Shown piece by piece: positions 9,638 to 20,406 of a stretch of 36,680 nucleotides of DNA. The DNA lies in the NCBI RefSeq assembly GCF_013812955.1, contig NZ_JACCSO010000719.1, positions 1-36,680 on the forward strand, in the 5' to 3' direction. The first letter of the stretch is position 1, and the number at the start of each line of letters is the position of its first letter. The DNA comes from Nannocystis sp. (GTDB taxonomy: Bacteria; Myxococcota_A; Polyangia; Nannocystales; Nannocystaceae). The translations under genes and the position numbers were made by a program. The notes under the pieces were generated by a model that saw only the letters and a list, made by a program, of their open reading frames with translations, had not been told where the DNA came from and did not search any database.

Positions 9638-12165
9638 CCGCACGACGCTGGCGCAAGATCCTCGGCTGGACAGCAGGCCTGGGCCTGACCGGCCTGGTCC
9701 TCGGTGTGGGTGGGATCGCCGGGGTGTTCTGGTACTACGGCCGCAACATCGAGCACGTCGACGTCGCCGCGATCCGCGACTATCGGCCGCCGCAGGTGAC
9801 CCGCATCGTCGCCCGTGACGGCACTGTGCTCGGCGAGATCTTCAGCCAGCGGCGCTCGCTGATCCGCTTCGACGACATCCCCACGCACGTCGTCAACGCC
9901 TTCCTCGCGGCCGAGGACGCCGACTTCTACAACCACGAGGGCATGGACTACTTCGGCATGGCCCGCGCGGCGCTCACCAACATCGAGGCCGGTGAGCTGC
10001 GCCAGGGCGCATCGACGATCACCCAGCAGGTGGTGAAGAACTTCCTGCTGTCGTCGGAGCGGACCTTCGAGCGCAAGATCCAGGAGCTGCTGCTGGCGCG
10101 CCGGCTCGAGCAGGCGCTGTCGAAGCACGAGATCCTCGAGCTCTACCTCAACGAGATCTTCCTCGGGCACGCGCGCTACGGCATCGAGGAGGCGAGCCGC
10201 TTCTACTTCGGCAAGAGCGTGCGCGACATCAACATCGGTCAGGCGGCGGTGCTCGCCGGTCTGCCGAAGGCGCCGGGCAAGGTCACGCCGATCAAGGACC
10301 CGACCCGCAGCAAGGACCGTCAGGTCTACGTGCTCCGGCAGATGGTCGCCAACGGCTTCGCCCAGCCGCAAGACGTCGAGGCTGCGATCGCCGCGCCGCT
10401 CGAGTTGAACCCCAATACGGAGGCCTCCACGACGCATGCGGGCGCGCAGGAGTTCGTCGACGCCGCGCGCGAATTCCTGGTCGCCAAGTACGGAGAGGAG
10501 CGCCTGGATCGCCTCGGCGCCACGGTGACGACGACGGTCGACCTCGGCTTGCAGGAGCAGGCGCGGGCCGGGCTGCTCGAGGGTCTGGTCGCCCTCGATC
10601 ATCGCCAGGGCTATGGCCACAAGATCAAGCCGATCAAGCCCAAGGAGCAGGCCAAGGTGCTCGAGAAGGGCAAGGTGGCGCTGGCGATCGGAGCGATCGT
10701 TCCCGGGGTGATCCAGGCGCGTGATCCGGCGCGCGGGCTGCCCGCGGACACCTTCGTGGCGAAGGTCGGAGACAGCGAGCTGCTCGTGCGGGTGCGTGAG
10801 GGCGGACGTTACGACGATCCCAAGCTGACCCACGATGAGCAGTTCCCCGCCGGCGGCGTGACGATGGTGACGGTCAATGCGTTGGCCGGCTCGCCGGAGG
10901 CCAAGGAGGCCGGCGCGCCGGAGGGCTGGGCGGTCGGCACCATCGGCTCGGGCCCGCAAGCGGCGGTGGTGGTCGCGGAGGCGAAGACCGGCGAGATCGT
11001 GGCGATGATCGGCGGGGACAGCTACCGCCGCGGCGACTTCAACCGCGTGCTCGCGGCCAAACGTCAGCCGGGCTCCTCGTTCAAGCCGTTCATTTATGGC
11101 GCCGCTCTGGCCACCGAAAAGATCACGGCGGCGTCGCTGATCAGCGACTCGCCCGAGATCTACGAGAAGTGGCGGCCGACCAACTTCGAGGCCGACGTGT
11201 ACCGCGGCGACATCCGCCTGCGGGTCGCGCTGACCTTCTCGGTCAATACGATCGCGATCAAGCTGCTCGACACGGTCGGCTTCGAGGCCGCCCACGCCTT
11301 CGCCCGGGCGGCGGGGATCCAGGCGCCGTTGATCGAGAACCTCGCGCTGGCGCTCGGCGTCAGTGAGCTGACCCCGCGCGACCTGCTCGCCGGCTATCTG
11401 ACGCTGGCGCGCGGCGGCTCGTACCTCGAGCCGACCTTCATCCGCTCGATCAACATCCCGGGTGAGGCCAGCTGGACGCCGGAGCGCGTGCCGCAGCAGG
11501 CCCTGCGCGACGACATCGTATTCGTGCTGACCTCGATGATGACCAGCGTGATCCAGGAGGGCACAGGGCAGGCGGCTCGTGCGCTCAAGCGGCCGGTCGC
11601 GGGCAAGACCGGGACCTCGGCGGAGCACCGCGACGCCTGGTTCGCCGGCTTCACCCCGGACCACGTGGCGATCGCGTGGGTCGGCTTCGACACCCCGAAG
11701 AAGCTCGGGAAGAGCGAGACCGGCGGTCGCGCGGCGCTGCCGATCTGGTTGACGGCGATGAAGGCGGCCAGCGGCGCGCTCCCGGTCCGCGGCTTTGTGC
11801 CGCCCGCGTCGGTGCAGGTGCGCACGATCGACAAGCGCACCGGTCTGCTGGCGCCGACCGAGGTGGTACAGGCGGATGGCACGATGGGCCCGCCGCGGGC
11901 CGAGGACGTGATGGAGGAGTACTTCGTCGCCGGGACCGAGCCTGTCGATGTCGCCGAGCCGGCCGCGCTGCCGGCGGGCGACGCCCTGCTCGACCTCTAT
12001 GGTGACGGTGATGAGAGCATCCCCTCGAACCAGCCGACCGCGGCACCTCCCGACGCGATCGACCCGGTCCCGCCGCCGGCATCGCCGCCGGTCTCGCCGG
12101 TCTCGCCGGACTCGCCGGCTCAGGGCCCGCGTGGGGGCCTGCCGAGCGTCACCGACGATCCCTGA
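9634..12165 (+). CDS. Bifunctional class A penicillin-binding protein (PBP1A family)
   Basis: 843 aa; GT51 (AAEDADFYNHEGMDYFGMARAALTN, GASTITQQVVKNFLLSSERTFERKIQELLLARRLEQALSKHEILELYLNEIFLG) plus transpeptidase (RQPGSSFKPF = SxxK, SVN, KTGTS). ATGA overlap with the methyltransferase gene. Confidence 0.95.
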   Translation: MTARRWRKILGWTAGLGLTGLVLGVGGIAGVFWYYGRNIEHVDVAAIRDYRPPQVTRIVARDGTVLGEIFSQRRSLIRFDDIPTHVVNAFLAAEDADFYNHEGMDYFGMARAALTNIEAGELRQGASTITQQVVKNFLLSSERTFERKIQELLLARRLEQALSKHEILELYLNEIFLGHARYGIEEASRFYFGKSVRDINIGQAAVLAGLPKAPGKVTPIKDPTRSKDRQVYVLRQMVANGFAQPQDVEAAIAAPLELNPNTEASTTHAGAQEFVDAAREFLVAKYGEERLDRLGATVTTTVDLGLQEQARAGLLEGLVALDHRQGYGHKIKPIKPKEQAKVLEKGKVALAIGAIVPGVIQARDPARGLPADTFVAKVGDSELLVRVREGGRYDDPKLTHDEQFPAGGVTMVTVNALAGSPEAKEAGAPEGWAVGTIGSGPQAAVVVAEAKTGEIVAMIGGDSYRRGDFNRVLAAKRQPGSSFKPFIYGAALATEKITAASLISDSPEIYEKWRPTNFEADVYRGDIRLRVALTFSVNTIAIKLLDTVGFEAAHAFARAAGIQAPLIENLALALGVSELTPRDLLAGYLTLARGGSYLEPTFIRSINIPGEASWTPERVPQQALRDDIVFVLTSMMTSVIQEGTGQAARALKRPVAGKTGTSAEHRDAWFAGFTPDHVAIAWVGFDTPKKLGKSETGGRAALPIWLTAMKAASGALPVRGFVPPASVQVRTIDKRTGLLAPTEVVQADGTMGPPRAEDVMEEYFVAGTEPVDVAEPAALPAGDALLDLYGDGDESIPSNQPTAAPPDAIDPVPPPASPPVSPVSPDSPAQGPRGGLPSVTDDP

Positions 12166-12261
12166 GCGGACGGTCGGAGGCGAGCCTGGGGCGCCAGTGA
12201 CCGCTCGCCGCGGGGGCGGATCGACCTTTCGCGCGGCCCCGGCGGTGCTAGTCTAGGCGCC

Positions 12262-12894
12262 ATGGCCCAGCACAAGGTCGTGGATCTCGTGATCCAGCAC
12301 GGCTCGGTGCAGATCGTGCAACGCAATGCCCTGGCGGTGCCGGAGCAGCGCGGGGCCGTGGATCTGCGCGGCTGGTTGGTCGCGACGCCGGGCACCTGGC
12401 TGGGCATGATCGGCGCGGGCGCGGCCTCGGCCGGTGTCGGCATGGCGCTCTCGGTGCTCGGGACCCGGGTGCTGACCCTGATGTTCGCCAACTCGATGCT
12501 GTCCGCGGGCCTGTGCCTGCTGTTTCTGGGGGTGCTCAAGCGAGTCTGGTCCCGGCAAGTGCCCGGTCCGACGCCCGCGCCTGCGCCTGCACCCGTCGAT
12601 CCGAAGCTGCTGGCCGAGCGAGCCCGGCGCGTACGTGCGATCCTGGCCCGCGCCAGTTCGGCCTCGGAGCTCTTCACCTTCGAGCAGCTGATCAAGGAGT
12701 CGCGCTGGACGCAGGCGGCGATACTCTCGACCCTCCTGCACATGAAAGAGCGCGGCGAGGTCGTGGAGGACCTCAACCTCGATACTGGCGAGTGGGTCTA
12801 CTCGCTGGCCGACGAACCCTCGGCGGGCGGCGGCGCCTCGCTGATGCTCGCCGAGCGCACGGCCCAGGTCTCAGCTTCGGAGCGACAGGGATGA
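12262..12894 (+). CDS. Hypothetical membrane protein with C-terminal winged-helix-like domain
   Basis: 210 aa; two TM stretches ([40 protein letters not shown]), then [46 protein letters not shown], wHTH-like. Confidence 0.6.
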   Translation: MAQHKVVDLVIQHGSVQIVQRNALAVPEQRGAVDLRGWLVATPGTWLGMIGAGAASAGVGMALSVLGTRVLTLMFANSMLSAGLCLLFLGVLKRVWSRQVPGPTPAPAPAPVDPKLLAERARRVRAILARASSASELFTFEQLIKESRWTQAAILSTLLHMKERGEVVEDLNLDTGEWVYSLADEPSAGGGASLMLAERTAQVSASERQG

Positions 12895-13607
12895 AGGACA
12901 AGAACACAGCAGCGGTCCTGGCGTTTTTCTTCGGGGGCGTCGGCGCCCACAAGTTTTATCTCGGGCAGACGGGCGCCGGCATCGTGTACCTCGCGTTCGC
13001 GTGGACCCTCATCCCGTTCTTCATCAGCTTCATCGAGTTCATCGTGCTCGCGCTGATGGACCGCGAGGAGTTCAACCGCCGCTTCAACGGCAGTCACTCG
13101 CTCGGCGCGAGTCCTGTGGTCGTGAACATGTTGCCGCCGGGTCCTGGTTACTACCCGCAGCAGCACCCGCCGGGTCCTGGTTTTTACCCGCAGCAGGGCT
13201 ACCCGCAGCAGGGCTACCCGCAGCAGGGCTACCCGCAGCAGGGCTACCCGCAGCAGGGCTATCCGCAGCAGCCGGGCTATCCGCAGCAGCCGGGCTATCC
13301 GCAGCAGCCGGGCTATCCGCAGCAACCTGGTTATCCCGCGCAGCCGCCGACGTACCCGCCTCCCGCGGCGACGTATCCCGCGCCGGGCACCCAGCCACCT
13401 GCGCGGCCGACGACACCCACGGCGCCGGCCAGGTCTGCTCCCCCGATCGCACGGCCGATGGCACCCGCCAGGCCTCCCGCGCCGGTGAAGTCGCCCACGA
13501 AGCAGCCTGATCCGGTGCTCGGTACCGAGGGCGACGTGTGCACCGCGCAGACCGACTGCGCGTCGGGCTTCAGCTGCACGGGCAACGTCTGTCTGAAGAC
13601 GAAGTGA
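12891..13607 (+). CDS. TM2-domain membrane protein with (GYPQQ)n/(PGYPQQ)n tail and C-terminal Cys motif
   Basis: True start at ATG 12891 (ATGA overlap); [57 protein letters not shown] is TM2-like; C-terminus [26 protein letters not shown]. Confidence 0.85.
   Translation: MKDKNTAAVLAFFFGGVGAHKFYLGQTGAGIVYLAFAWTLIPFFISFIEFIVLALMDREEFNRRFNGSHSLGASPVVVNMLPPGPGYYPQQHPPGPGFYPQQGYPQQGYPQQGYPQQGYPQQGYPQQPGYPQQPGYPQQPGYPQQPGYPAQPPTYPPPAATYPAPGTQPPARPTTPTAPARSAPPIARPMAPARPPAPVKSPTKQPDPVLGTEGDVCTAQTDCASGFSCTGNVCLKTK
13197..13343 (+). repeat. In-frame tandem repeat: five 15-bp units, then four 18-bp units
   Basis: GGCTACCCGCAGCAG at 13197, 13212, 13227, 13242 and a TAT variant at 13257; CCGGGCTATCCGCAGCAG at 13272, 13290, 13308 (last codon CAA), and a diverged fourth unit at 13326. 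Confidence 0.95.
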
Positions 13608-14093
13608 TCAGAACGGCTGCGCGCGCCACTCCATCAGCTCGCGCTGGCGGTCGCCACCGATCACGCGAAAGCCGAGACGGCGGTACAGCGAACGCGCGCG
13701 GTTGGTGAACAGCACGCTCAGCCGGATCGGGATCCGACCGGCCTCGAGCATGAGGTCCCGCATCGCTGCTTCGCCGACACCGCGACGCTGGAAGTTCGGG
13801 ACGATCGCGATCGCGTCGATGTACCAGTGGTTGTCGCGGCGCTCGATCGACAGATAGCCCGCGTCGGGCTGACCACGCACCTCGATCACCCAGCAGTTCG
13901 GGATCCGGATCTCGCGATGGAACTGCTTGCGCAGGCGCTCGGCGGTCCAGCCGTAGCCGACCAGCGCGGTCGGGCCGAGCGCACGGATGTGAACGTCCTC
14001 GAGAAAATCCTGATCTTCGAGGATCGCTCGCCGCAGCAACACGTCCCGCGGATCGATCCGCGGGCGCGGTTTCAGTTCACGGTCTCGGTGCAC
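13608..14093 (-). CDS. GNAT-family N-acetyltransferase
   Basis: VIEVRGQPDAGYLSIERRDNHWYIDAIAIVPNFQRRGVGEAAMRDLMLEAGRIPIRLSVLFTNRARSLYRRLGFRVIGGDRQRELMEW. Start chosen as GTG 14093, overlapping the upstream stop; ORF track start 14228 is likely too long. Confidence 0.85.
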   Translation of the reverse strand: MHRDRELKPRPRIDPRDVLLRRAILEDQDFLEDVHIRALGPTALVGYGWTAERLRKQFHREIRIPNCWVIEVRGQPDAGYLSIERRDNHWYIDAIAIVPNFQRRGVGEAAMRDLMLEAGRIPIRLSVLFTNRARSLYRRLGFRVIGGDRQRELMEWRAQPF

Positions 14094-14758
14094 GGGGCGA
14101 GCTCGCAGAGGAGGTGGCTCACGTGACCGAGCGTGCGCTGCAGACGAACCATCGGATCGCAGGCCTCGAGCAGCTCCTGGCGCGCGTCGGCATCCATGAT
14201 CAGCGCGGCGGCGATCGCATCCGCGCATGCGCCCGGCGCCTCGAACGAGCGCACCAGATCGCGAAGTTGCGGACCGCCCTGTTCGATCACTTCCGCCAGC
14301 CGATCACAGAGCGAGATCAGCCGGCGCTGGTGGTGTTTGATCTCGACCTGATCCGATGACGAGTCGTCGAGCAGTCGAGCCTCGACCCGGCGATAGGGTT
14401 GTTCCTGCGGAAGCTCGCGCGCGATCTCGACTCGCGCGACACCTCGCAACAGCAAGGCAAACCTGCCGTCGGGGAGCTCCTCGGAGCAGATGATCTTGCC
14501 GACGCCGCAGCGTTCGTAGACCGGCGGGCATCCGTAATAGGCCGATTCATAGCCGGGCCGCAGACGCGCGATGCCCATCAGCTGATGGCCTTCGAGGCAA
14601 TGCTTGGTGAGCTCGCGATAACGGGGCTCGAACACGTGCAGCGGCAACAGCCCGCAGGGCAGGAGTACGCAATTAGGTAATGGAAAGATCGGCAGCGAGG
14701 ACAACGCGCTGGGGTCGAGTCTCTCGTTCAGCTCCGACATGCCAGGTTCCGTCCACAT
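14072..14758 (-). CDS. LON substrate-binding (Lon N-terminal/PUA-like) domain protein
   Basis: LSSLPIFPLPNCVLLPCGLLPLHVFEPRYRELTKHCLEGHQLMGIARLRPGYE...GVGKIICSEELPDGRFALLLRGVARVEI. ATG 14758 overlaps the SDR stop (TAATG); ATG 14740 is an alternative. Confidence 0.88.
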   Translation of the reverse strand: MWTEPGMSELNERLDPSALSSLPIFPLPNCVLLPCGLLPLHVFEPRYRELTKHCLEGHQLMGIARLRPGYESAYYGCPPVYERCGVGKIICSEELPDGRFALLLRGVARVEIARELPQEQPYRRVEARLLDDSSSDQVEIKHHQRRLISLCDRLAEVIEQGGPQLRDLVRSFEAPGACADAIAAALIMDADARQELLEACDPMVRLQRTLGHVSHLLCELAPCTETVN

Positions 14759-15453
14759 TACCCGAAGACGTCGACGCAAGTGCCGGTCAGCGCATCGGGG
14801 GCGTCGGTTGCCAGGAACAGCACCGTCCGCGCGATGTCATCGGGCGTCATCTCGGGCCTCGCGCCGGGGAGACCTTCGCGAAGCATCGCTGTGTCCACAC
14901 TGCCCGGGCAGACCGCATTCACGCAGACCTTAGCAGTGCGAAGCTCCTCGGCAAGGCTTCGCGTGAACCCGACGACCGCATGTTTGGCCGCACAATAGGG
15001 TGCCAGGAGAGCCGTGCCCTCGCGCCCGGCCCGTGACGCGATGTTGATGATCCGGCCGCCGGTGCGGGTCAGCTGGACGAGGAACGCGCGGGTGACGTGA
15101 AACGTGCCGTCGAGATTGATCGCCATCACCCGGCGCCACTCGGCATCGTCGATCTCTGCGGTCGCCTTGCGCAGGACCGCACCCGCGTTGTTGACGATCG
15201 TGCGGACCTCGGGCATCGCGGTGCGGACATGCGCCGCTGCGCGTTCGACCGCTGCCGGATCCGAGACGTCGCACTCGAACGCCGCTGCCTTGCCCCCGGC
15301 CTTCGCGATCTCGGCAGCGACGGCGTCGAGCGCTTGCCGATCGCGCGCCCACAGCGCGACCTCGGCGCCTGCCGCCGCGAGCCGCAGTGCGATCGCGCGT
15401 CCGATGCCACGACTGGCGCCGGTGACCACCGCGGTGGTGCCGGCTAGCCTCAT
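14758..15453 (-). CDS. Short-chain dehydrogenase/reductase (FabG-like)
   Basis: VVTGASRGIGRAIA, NNAGA, IASRAG...YCAAKHAVVGFTRSLAEEL, NAVCPGSVDTAM. Confidence 0.93.
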   Translation of the reverse strand: MRLAGTTAVVTGASRGIGRAIALRLAAAGAEVALWARDRQALDAVAAEIAKAGGKAAAFECDVSDPAAVERAAAHVRTAMPEVRTIVNNAGAVLRKATAEIDDAEWRRVMAINLDGTFHVTRAFLVQLTRTGGRIINIASRAGREGTALLAPYCAAKHAVVGFTRSLAEELRTAKVCVNAVCPGSVDTAMLREGLPGARPEMTPDDIARTVLFLATDAPDALTGTCVDVFG

Positions 15454-15974
15454 TTCTGCTTCTGCTTCTTCTCGAGCGCCTTGAGATCCGCCGGCTCGTC
15501 ATCTCCGAGCTGCTTGCGGTTGCGCTGCGCAGCGACATCCATCGGATCGACGATCGTGTTGTATGGATACGGCATCGTTCGCGACTGGCACTGGAACGAG
15601 TTCTTGTTCTGGTCGTCCTTGACGTCGAACGTGTAGATCGGGTCCTGCTTGCCGCCGGTGCCGTTGCCGCAGTCATGGAGCAAGGGCCAGCCGGTGCCGT
15701 CGATCTCGCGCCACACGCTGTCGAACTCGGTTGGCGACAGCGCGTGCACGTCGTCGACGCGTGCGCCCTGCCTGGTCATCCGCCACCGCTTGATCCGTGG
15801 CCCCGCCTCGGCGCAATCCATTTCCACGCCGATCTCGTCGCCGCCCATGTGGTGCACCGCGATGTAGCTCGCGATCCGGTCGCGACACTGGAAATCGACC
15901 GCCTCGCGACGCGCGCGATCGCGAGCACCCGCACCACAGCCGACGAGCAGCAGCACGAGCCACACGCTACGCAT
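15450..15974 (-). CDS. Hypothetical lipoprotein
   Basis: [24 protein letters not shown] has lipobox LVGC; ATGA overlap with the SDR gene (TCAT at 15450-15453). Confidence 0.6.
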   Translation of the reverse strand: MRSVWLVLLLVGCGAGARDRARREAVDFQCRDRIASYIAVHHMGGDEIGVEMDCAEAGPRIKRWRMTRQGARVDDVHALSPTEFDSVWREIDGTGWPLLHDCGNGTGGKQDPIYTFDVKDDQNKNSFQCQSRTMPYPYNTIVDPMDVAAQRNRKQLGDDEPADLKALEKKQKQK

Positions 15975-16551
15975 AATCACCGGCGAGCGACGCGCGCATC
16001 TCCTCGGGACAGTCGACGCGATACGCGTAGCGCGGGTGATCGATCTCGACCGCGATCTTCGTACCGGACGTCAGCAGCGCGGCGCGCGCCTCGGCCGACA
16101 GCGGATACCGCGTGTACTGCACCGCAGAGATTCGATCCGCGGTCGCGCGGCCAGGCTCGAACTGGGCAGGAATGACGTGAGGGCCGATGTGGATCCGGAC
16201 GTGCTCGTCGAGCCCGATCAGCTTGTCGAGCTCCGCTCTCGCATCGACGTCGGGAGGCAGCTCGACGAACAGCGTCGCCGAGAGCGAGCCCTCGGTCGGC
16301 ATCATCTCGTTATAGACCTCGATCTCGGCCTCGATCTGCTCGTCGCGGGTCAGGCCCTCCGCGCGGCACATCTCCTCGATCTGCATCGTCAGCGTGTGCC
16401 GGTTCTCGAACACCAGCGCGACGCGGTCTCCGAGCACCACGCGACGTGGGCGCTTGAGCGCGATCACGCGATTTCGGTAGTCGTCGCGGATCGGCCCGTA
16501 CAGCGCCGGGCCCTTGATATCCCGACGAGTGATGGGTCGCACGAGGCTCAT
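15967..16551 (-). CDS. DUF3501-family protein
   Basis: [67 protein letters not shown]... recognised as DUF3501-like; adjacent to rubrerythrin. ORF track start 16674 is too long. Confidence 0.8.
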   Translation of the reverse strand: MSLVRPITRRDIKGPALYGPIRDDYRNRVIALKRPRRVVLGDRVALVFENRHTLTMQIEEMCRAEGLTRDEQIEAEIEVYNEMMPTEGSLSATLFVELPPDVDARAELDKLIGLDEHVRIHIGPHVIPAQFEPGRATADRISAVQYTRYPLSAEARAALLTSGTKIAVEIDHPRYAYRVDCPEEMRASLAGDYA

Positions 16552-16592
16552 CAACGGTGTGTACCACACCGACCCCGGCCGACCGATCGCAG

Positions 16593-17018
<426 letters not shown>

Positions 17019-17099
17019 ATCACTGCTCCTTTTTCGTTGAGCGTTGGTACCACCCGCTCCAGCCCACAGCAATGGCGACGGGCGCGGTAGAACCGGGGC

Positions 17100-18836
17100 A
17101 TGGCTCGTCGCGATCCGCACTCGTACACCGACGACGGACAGGTCGAAACGGAGTCGTTCGACCTCGTCGCGAAGCTCGACTTCGCAGGGAAAGTTCTGCG
17201 CGGCGAGGTCACGCTGACGTTTCGCACGCCGGGTGGCGGCACGCTCGATCTCGATACCCGCGATCTCGAGATCGAGGCGGTCCGCGACGACGCGGAGCGG
17301 GTGTTGCCGTTCACGCTCCATCCCGCCGAGCCGATCCTCGGTGCGCGGCTGGCGATCGAGCTTCCCGAGGGGACCGGTGCGATCCGCATTCGCTACCGCA
17401 CGAGCCCCGACGCCTCGGCGCTGCAATGGCTGGCACCCGCGCAGACCGCCGGAGGGCAGCACCCGTTTCTGTTCTCGCAGTGTCAGGCGATCCACGCGCG
17501 CTCGGTGATTCCTCTCCAGGATTCGCCGCGGCTTCGCGTCCGCTACACCGTCGAGCTCACCGTGCCGAAGACGCTGCGTGCGGTGGTCGCGGCCGCGCAC
17601 CGCGGGCGGACGGAGGATGGCGAGCTCGCCACCGAGCGCTACGAGATGCCGCAGCCGATTCCGCCGTACCTGTTCGCGTTCGCGGTCGGCGATCTCGCGT
17701 CGCACGATCTGTCGCCGCGCAGCCGGGTGTGGGCGGAGCCGAGCGTGTTGCAGAAGGCCGCGCACGAGTTCGCGGGCGTCGAGGCCATGATCGAGGCTGC
17801 CGAGCAGCTGTTCGGGCCGTACGACTGGGAGCGGTTCGACATCCTGACGATGCCTCCTTCGTTTCCGTACGGCGGCATGGAGAACCCACGGCTGACGTTC
17901 CTGACGCCGACGCTGCTCGCCGGCGATCGCTCGCTGGTCGGCGTGGTGGCGCACGAGCTCGCGCATTCGTGGACCGGGAACCTCGTCACCAACGCGAACG
18001 CCGAGCACTTCTGGCTCAACGAAGGATTCACGGTGTTCGCGGAGCGCCGGATCCTCGAGGCCATCGACGGGTCCGACGTCGCCGCGCTCGACGCTGCGCT
18101 CGGACGCAAGGAGCTCGATCACGCAGTCGAGCGATTCAAGGAGCAACCGGGGCTGACCCGGCTGCGCACCCACCTCACCGGCATCGATCCCGACGACGCG
18201 TTCTCGCAGGTCCCGTACGAGAAGGGCTACTTCTTCCTGTGCGCGCTCGAGCAGGCGACCGGTCGCGACGCGTTCGAGGCCTGGCTCAAGAGCTACATCG
18301 CCGCGTTCCGGTTCGGCGCGATCACCACTGACGACTTCATCGTTCACTTCGAGCACGCGCTGCCCGGCGTGCTCGCGAAGGTCGACGGCGAGCGCTGGAT
18401 CAACGGCGAAGGCGTGCCGGAGGATGCACCCAGGCCGCGCTCCGATCGGCTCGCTGCGATCGAGGCGATCGGGATCGAGCTGCCCGAACCGAAGGTCGCG
18501 TCGCGCTGGACCCCGGTCGAGTGGCAGCTTCACCTCGAGGCGGGCAACCGGTCGGCCGAGACCTGTCGCGTCCTCGACGCCGCGCACGGCCTGACCGCGA
18601 GCACGAACTACGAGGTGCTGGTGTCGTGGCTGACGCTCGCGCTGCGCTGTCGCGTGCTCGAGGTGCTCCCGCGCGTCGAGCAGGTGCTCGCCGAGGTCGG
18701 GCGCATGAAGTATCTGCGGCCCCTGTACTCGGCGCTGCGCGAGGTCGATGCCGCGCGCGCGGCGACGGTGTTCGCGGCCAACCGCGCCGGCTACCACCCG
18801 ATCGCGCGGCAGATGGTTGAAGGGCTGCTCACTTAG
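17100..18836 (+). CDS. M1-family zinc metallopeptidase (leukotriene A4 hydrolase/aminopeptidase-like)
   Basis: [67 protein letters not shown] and HEXXH-(18)-E motifs. Confidence 0.95.
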   Translation: MARRDPHSYTDDGQVETESFDLVAKLDFAGKVLRGEVTLTFRTPGGGTLDLDTRDLEIEAVRDDAERVLPFTLHPAEPILGARLAIELPEGTGAIRIRYRTSPDASALQWLAPAQTAGGQHPFLFSQCQAIHARSVIPLQDSPRLRVRYTVELTVPKTLRAVVAAAHRGRTEDGELATERYEMPQPIPPYLFAFAVGDLASHDLSPRSRVWAEPSVLQKAAHEFAGVEAMIEAAEQLFGPYDWERFDILTMPPSFPYGGMENPRLTFLTPTLLAGDRSLVGVVAHELAHSWTGNLVTNANAEHFWLNEGFTVFAERRILEAIDGSDVAALDAALGRKELDHAVERFKEQPGLTRLRTHLTGIDPDDAFSQVPYEKGYFFLCALEQATGRDAFEAWLKSYIAAFRFGAITTDDFIVHFEHALPGVLAKVDGERWINGEGVPEDAPRPRSDRLAAIEAIGIELPEPKVASRWTPVEWQLHLEAGNRSAETCRVLDAAHGLTASTNYEVLVSWLTLALRCRVLEVLPRVEQVLAEVGRMKYLRPLYSALREVDAARAATVFAANRAGYHPIARQMVEGLLT

Positions 18837-20406
18837 CTTCGAGATATGCGACGAGCGCTCCGACCATGTCGTCGGCGGCCAGCGTCACCAGGCCGCGCTG
18901 ACCGCCCGGGATGTCGTTGACCAGGATCGCGAATGCGATCACGTGATTGCTCTCGACGGCGACGTAACCCGCCAGCGTCTTCACGCGATCGAGCGTGCCG
19001 GTCTTCGCACGCACGCGGCCCATCGCGGGCTTGCCCTTGAACCGCCGCGCGAGCGTGCCGTCGTAGCCGCCGGTGGGAAGTGATGCGACGAGGTCGGGTC
19101 CGATCCGGTAGTCCCGGTGGGCCGCGGCGAGCAGCGAGACCAGCTGCTTGGCGGACACCTCCGTCGACGCGAACAGGCCGGAGCCATTTTCGCTACGATA
19201 CGTCCCCGTCACTCCGATCTCCGCGAGCCTGCCGCGGACCGCGGCAACGCCATCCGCCCACGTCGCGTTCGGTGCCGCCTTGGTCTCGGCGCCGAGCGTC
19301 TTCATCACGCACTCGGCGACGTAGTTGTCGGACGACTTGTTCATCGACCGCAGCACGTCGGCGAGCGTGGCGCTGTCGTGGGTGGCGATCAGCTTGCTGC
19401 TCGCGGGCACGGTTCCGAAGCTGACCGACCGACGGCCGAGCTTGACGCCGTTCTCGGCGAGCGCGCGCAGGAAGACCTCGGCCGCGAACCGCGCAGGATC
19501 GTCGACGCGGCGGCGGAGATCCCACGACCCCTGACCTTGTCGGATCGTTCCGGTCAGCTCGAGCGCGATCTGATCGCGGCGCGGCTTGGCATCGAGGCGC
19601 AGCCGGGTGCGGCCCTCGGTGACACTGGTGACCTCGTCCTTGGTGAGCTTGAGGTAATCGCCGAGCGACGGATCGACCGTGACCTTCGCCTTGCCCTCGG
19701 GCTGCGCGAGCACGGTGACCGTGTACGAGCTGCGATTGACGCCGAAGCTCGCGACCGGCGCGCGGAACGCGGCGGTCTCCTTCGGTTGCTCGTTGAAGTG
19801 CGGTGGCTCGGTGACGTTGTCGAAGTAGGAGCCATCGACGACCAGGTTGCCCTCGACGCTGAGCACGCCGCGCGCCGCGACATCGTGCGCGAGCTGGCGG
19901 AGGGACTCGAGCGAGAGCATCGGATCGCCGCGGCCCTTGATGTAGAGGTTACCGGTGACCTTGCCGTCGACGTCGGGGAGCGAGGTCGCATGGACCGACG
20001 TCCGCCAGCGAAACCCGCCGCCGAGCCCGCGCAGCGCGGCCACCGAGGTCAGGAGCTTTGCGTTGGACGCCAGGTTGAGCCCCTTCTCGGGCTCCTGCGC
20101 CACCAGGATCGCACCCGTGGTCAGATCCACCGCGTAGTAGCCGACCTTCGCGCGCGACAGCTGCGGTCGCGAGGTCAGGGCCGTGGTGAACTTCTCCTTG
20201 AGCCAGCCGGCGCGCAGAGCCGGGTTGGTCGGCGCGACGATCGCGCTACCGCTGCCGGTCACGCCGTCGTCGTCATCGTCGACGCTGGGTGGAGCGGGAT
20301 CGGCGGAACCAGACCCCGAGCCTGGTTGCGATGCCGCCGGCCCGCCGCCCATACTCGCCAGGAGCCCGACGACGAGTAATGACGGAAGCCTCCGTGAAGA
20401 GATCAC
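18829..20406 (-). CDS. dacB: D-alanyl-D-alanine carboxypeptidase/endopeptidase (S13, PBP4 family)
   Basis: SNAKLL (SxxK), MNKSSDNYVAE (SxN), RVRAKTGTLDRVKTLAGY (KTG); signal peptide. Confidence 0.9.
   Translation of the reverse strand: MISSRRLPSLLVVGLLASMGGGPAASQPGSGSGSADPAPPSVDDDDDGVTGSGSAIVAPTNPALRAGWLKEKFTTALTSRPQLSRAKVGYYAVDLTTGAILVAQEPEKGLNLASNAKLLTSVAALRGLGGGFRWRTSVHATSLPDVDGKVTGNLYIKGRGDPMLSLESLRQLAHDVAARGVLSVEGNLVVDGSYFDNVTEPPHFNEQPKETAAFRAPVASFGVNRSSYTVTVLAQPEGKAKVTVDPSLGDYLKLTKDEVTSVTEGRTRLRLDAKPRRDQIALELTGTIRQGQGSWDLRRRVDDPARFAAEVFLRALAENGVKLGRRSVSFGTVPASSKLIATHDSATLADVLRSMNKSSDNYVAECVMKTLGAETKAAPNATWADGVAAVRGRLAEIGVTGTYRSENGSGLFASTEVSAKQLVSLLAAAHRDYRIGPDLVASLPTGGYDGTLARRFKGKPAMGRVRAKTGTLDRVKTLAGYVAVESNHVIAFAILVNDIPGGQRGLVTLAADDMVGALVAYLEAK

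Noticed and set aside
9217-11664. 815-aa minus-strand ORF
   Set aside because: Antisense to TrmH-like and PBP1A genes, both with clear family motifs.
13197-13343. CRISPR-like regular repeats
   Set aside because: Units are contiguous 15/18-bp in-frame codon repeats with no spacers; protein-coding tandem repeat.
17019-18797. N-terminal extension of the 734-aa minus ORF containing rubrerythrin
   Set aside because: Read-through antisense to the M1 peptidase; rubrerythrin starts at ATG 17018 with a good RBS.
19117-20379. 420-aa + strand ORF
   Set aside because: Antisense to dacB.
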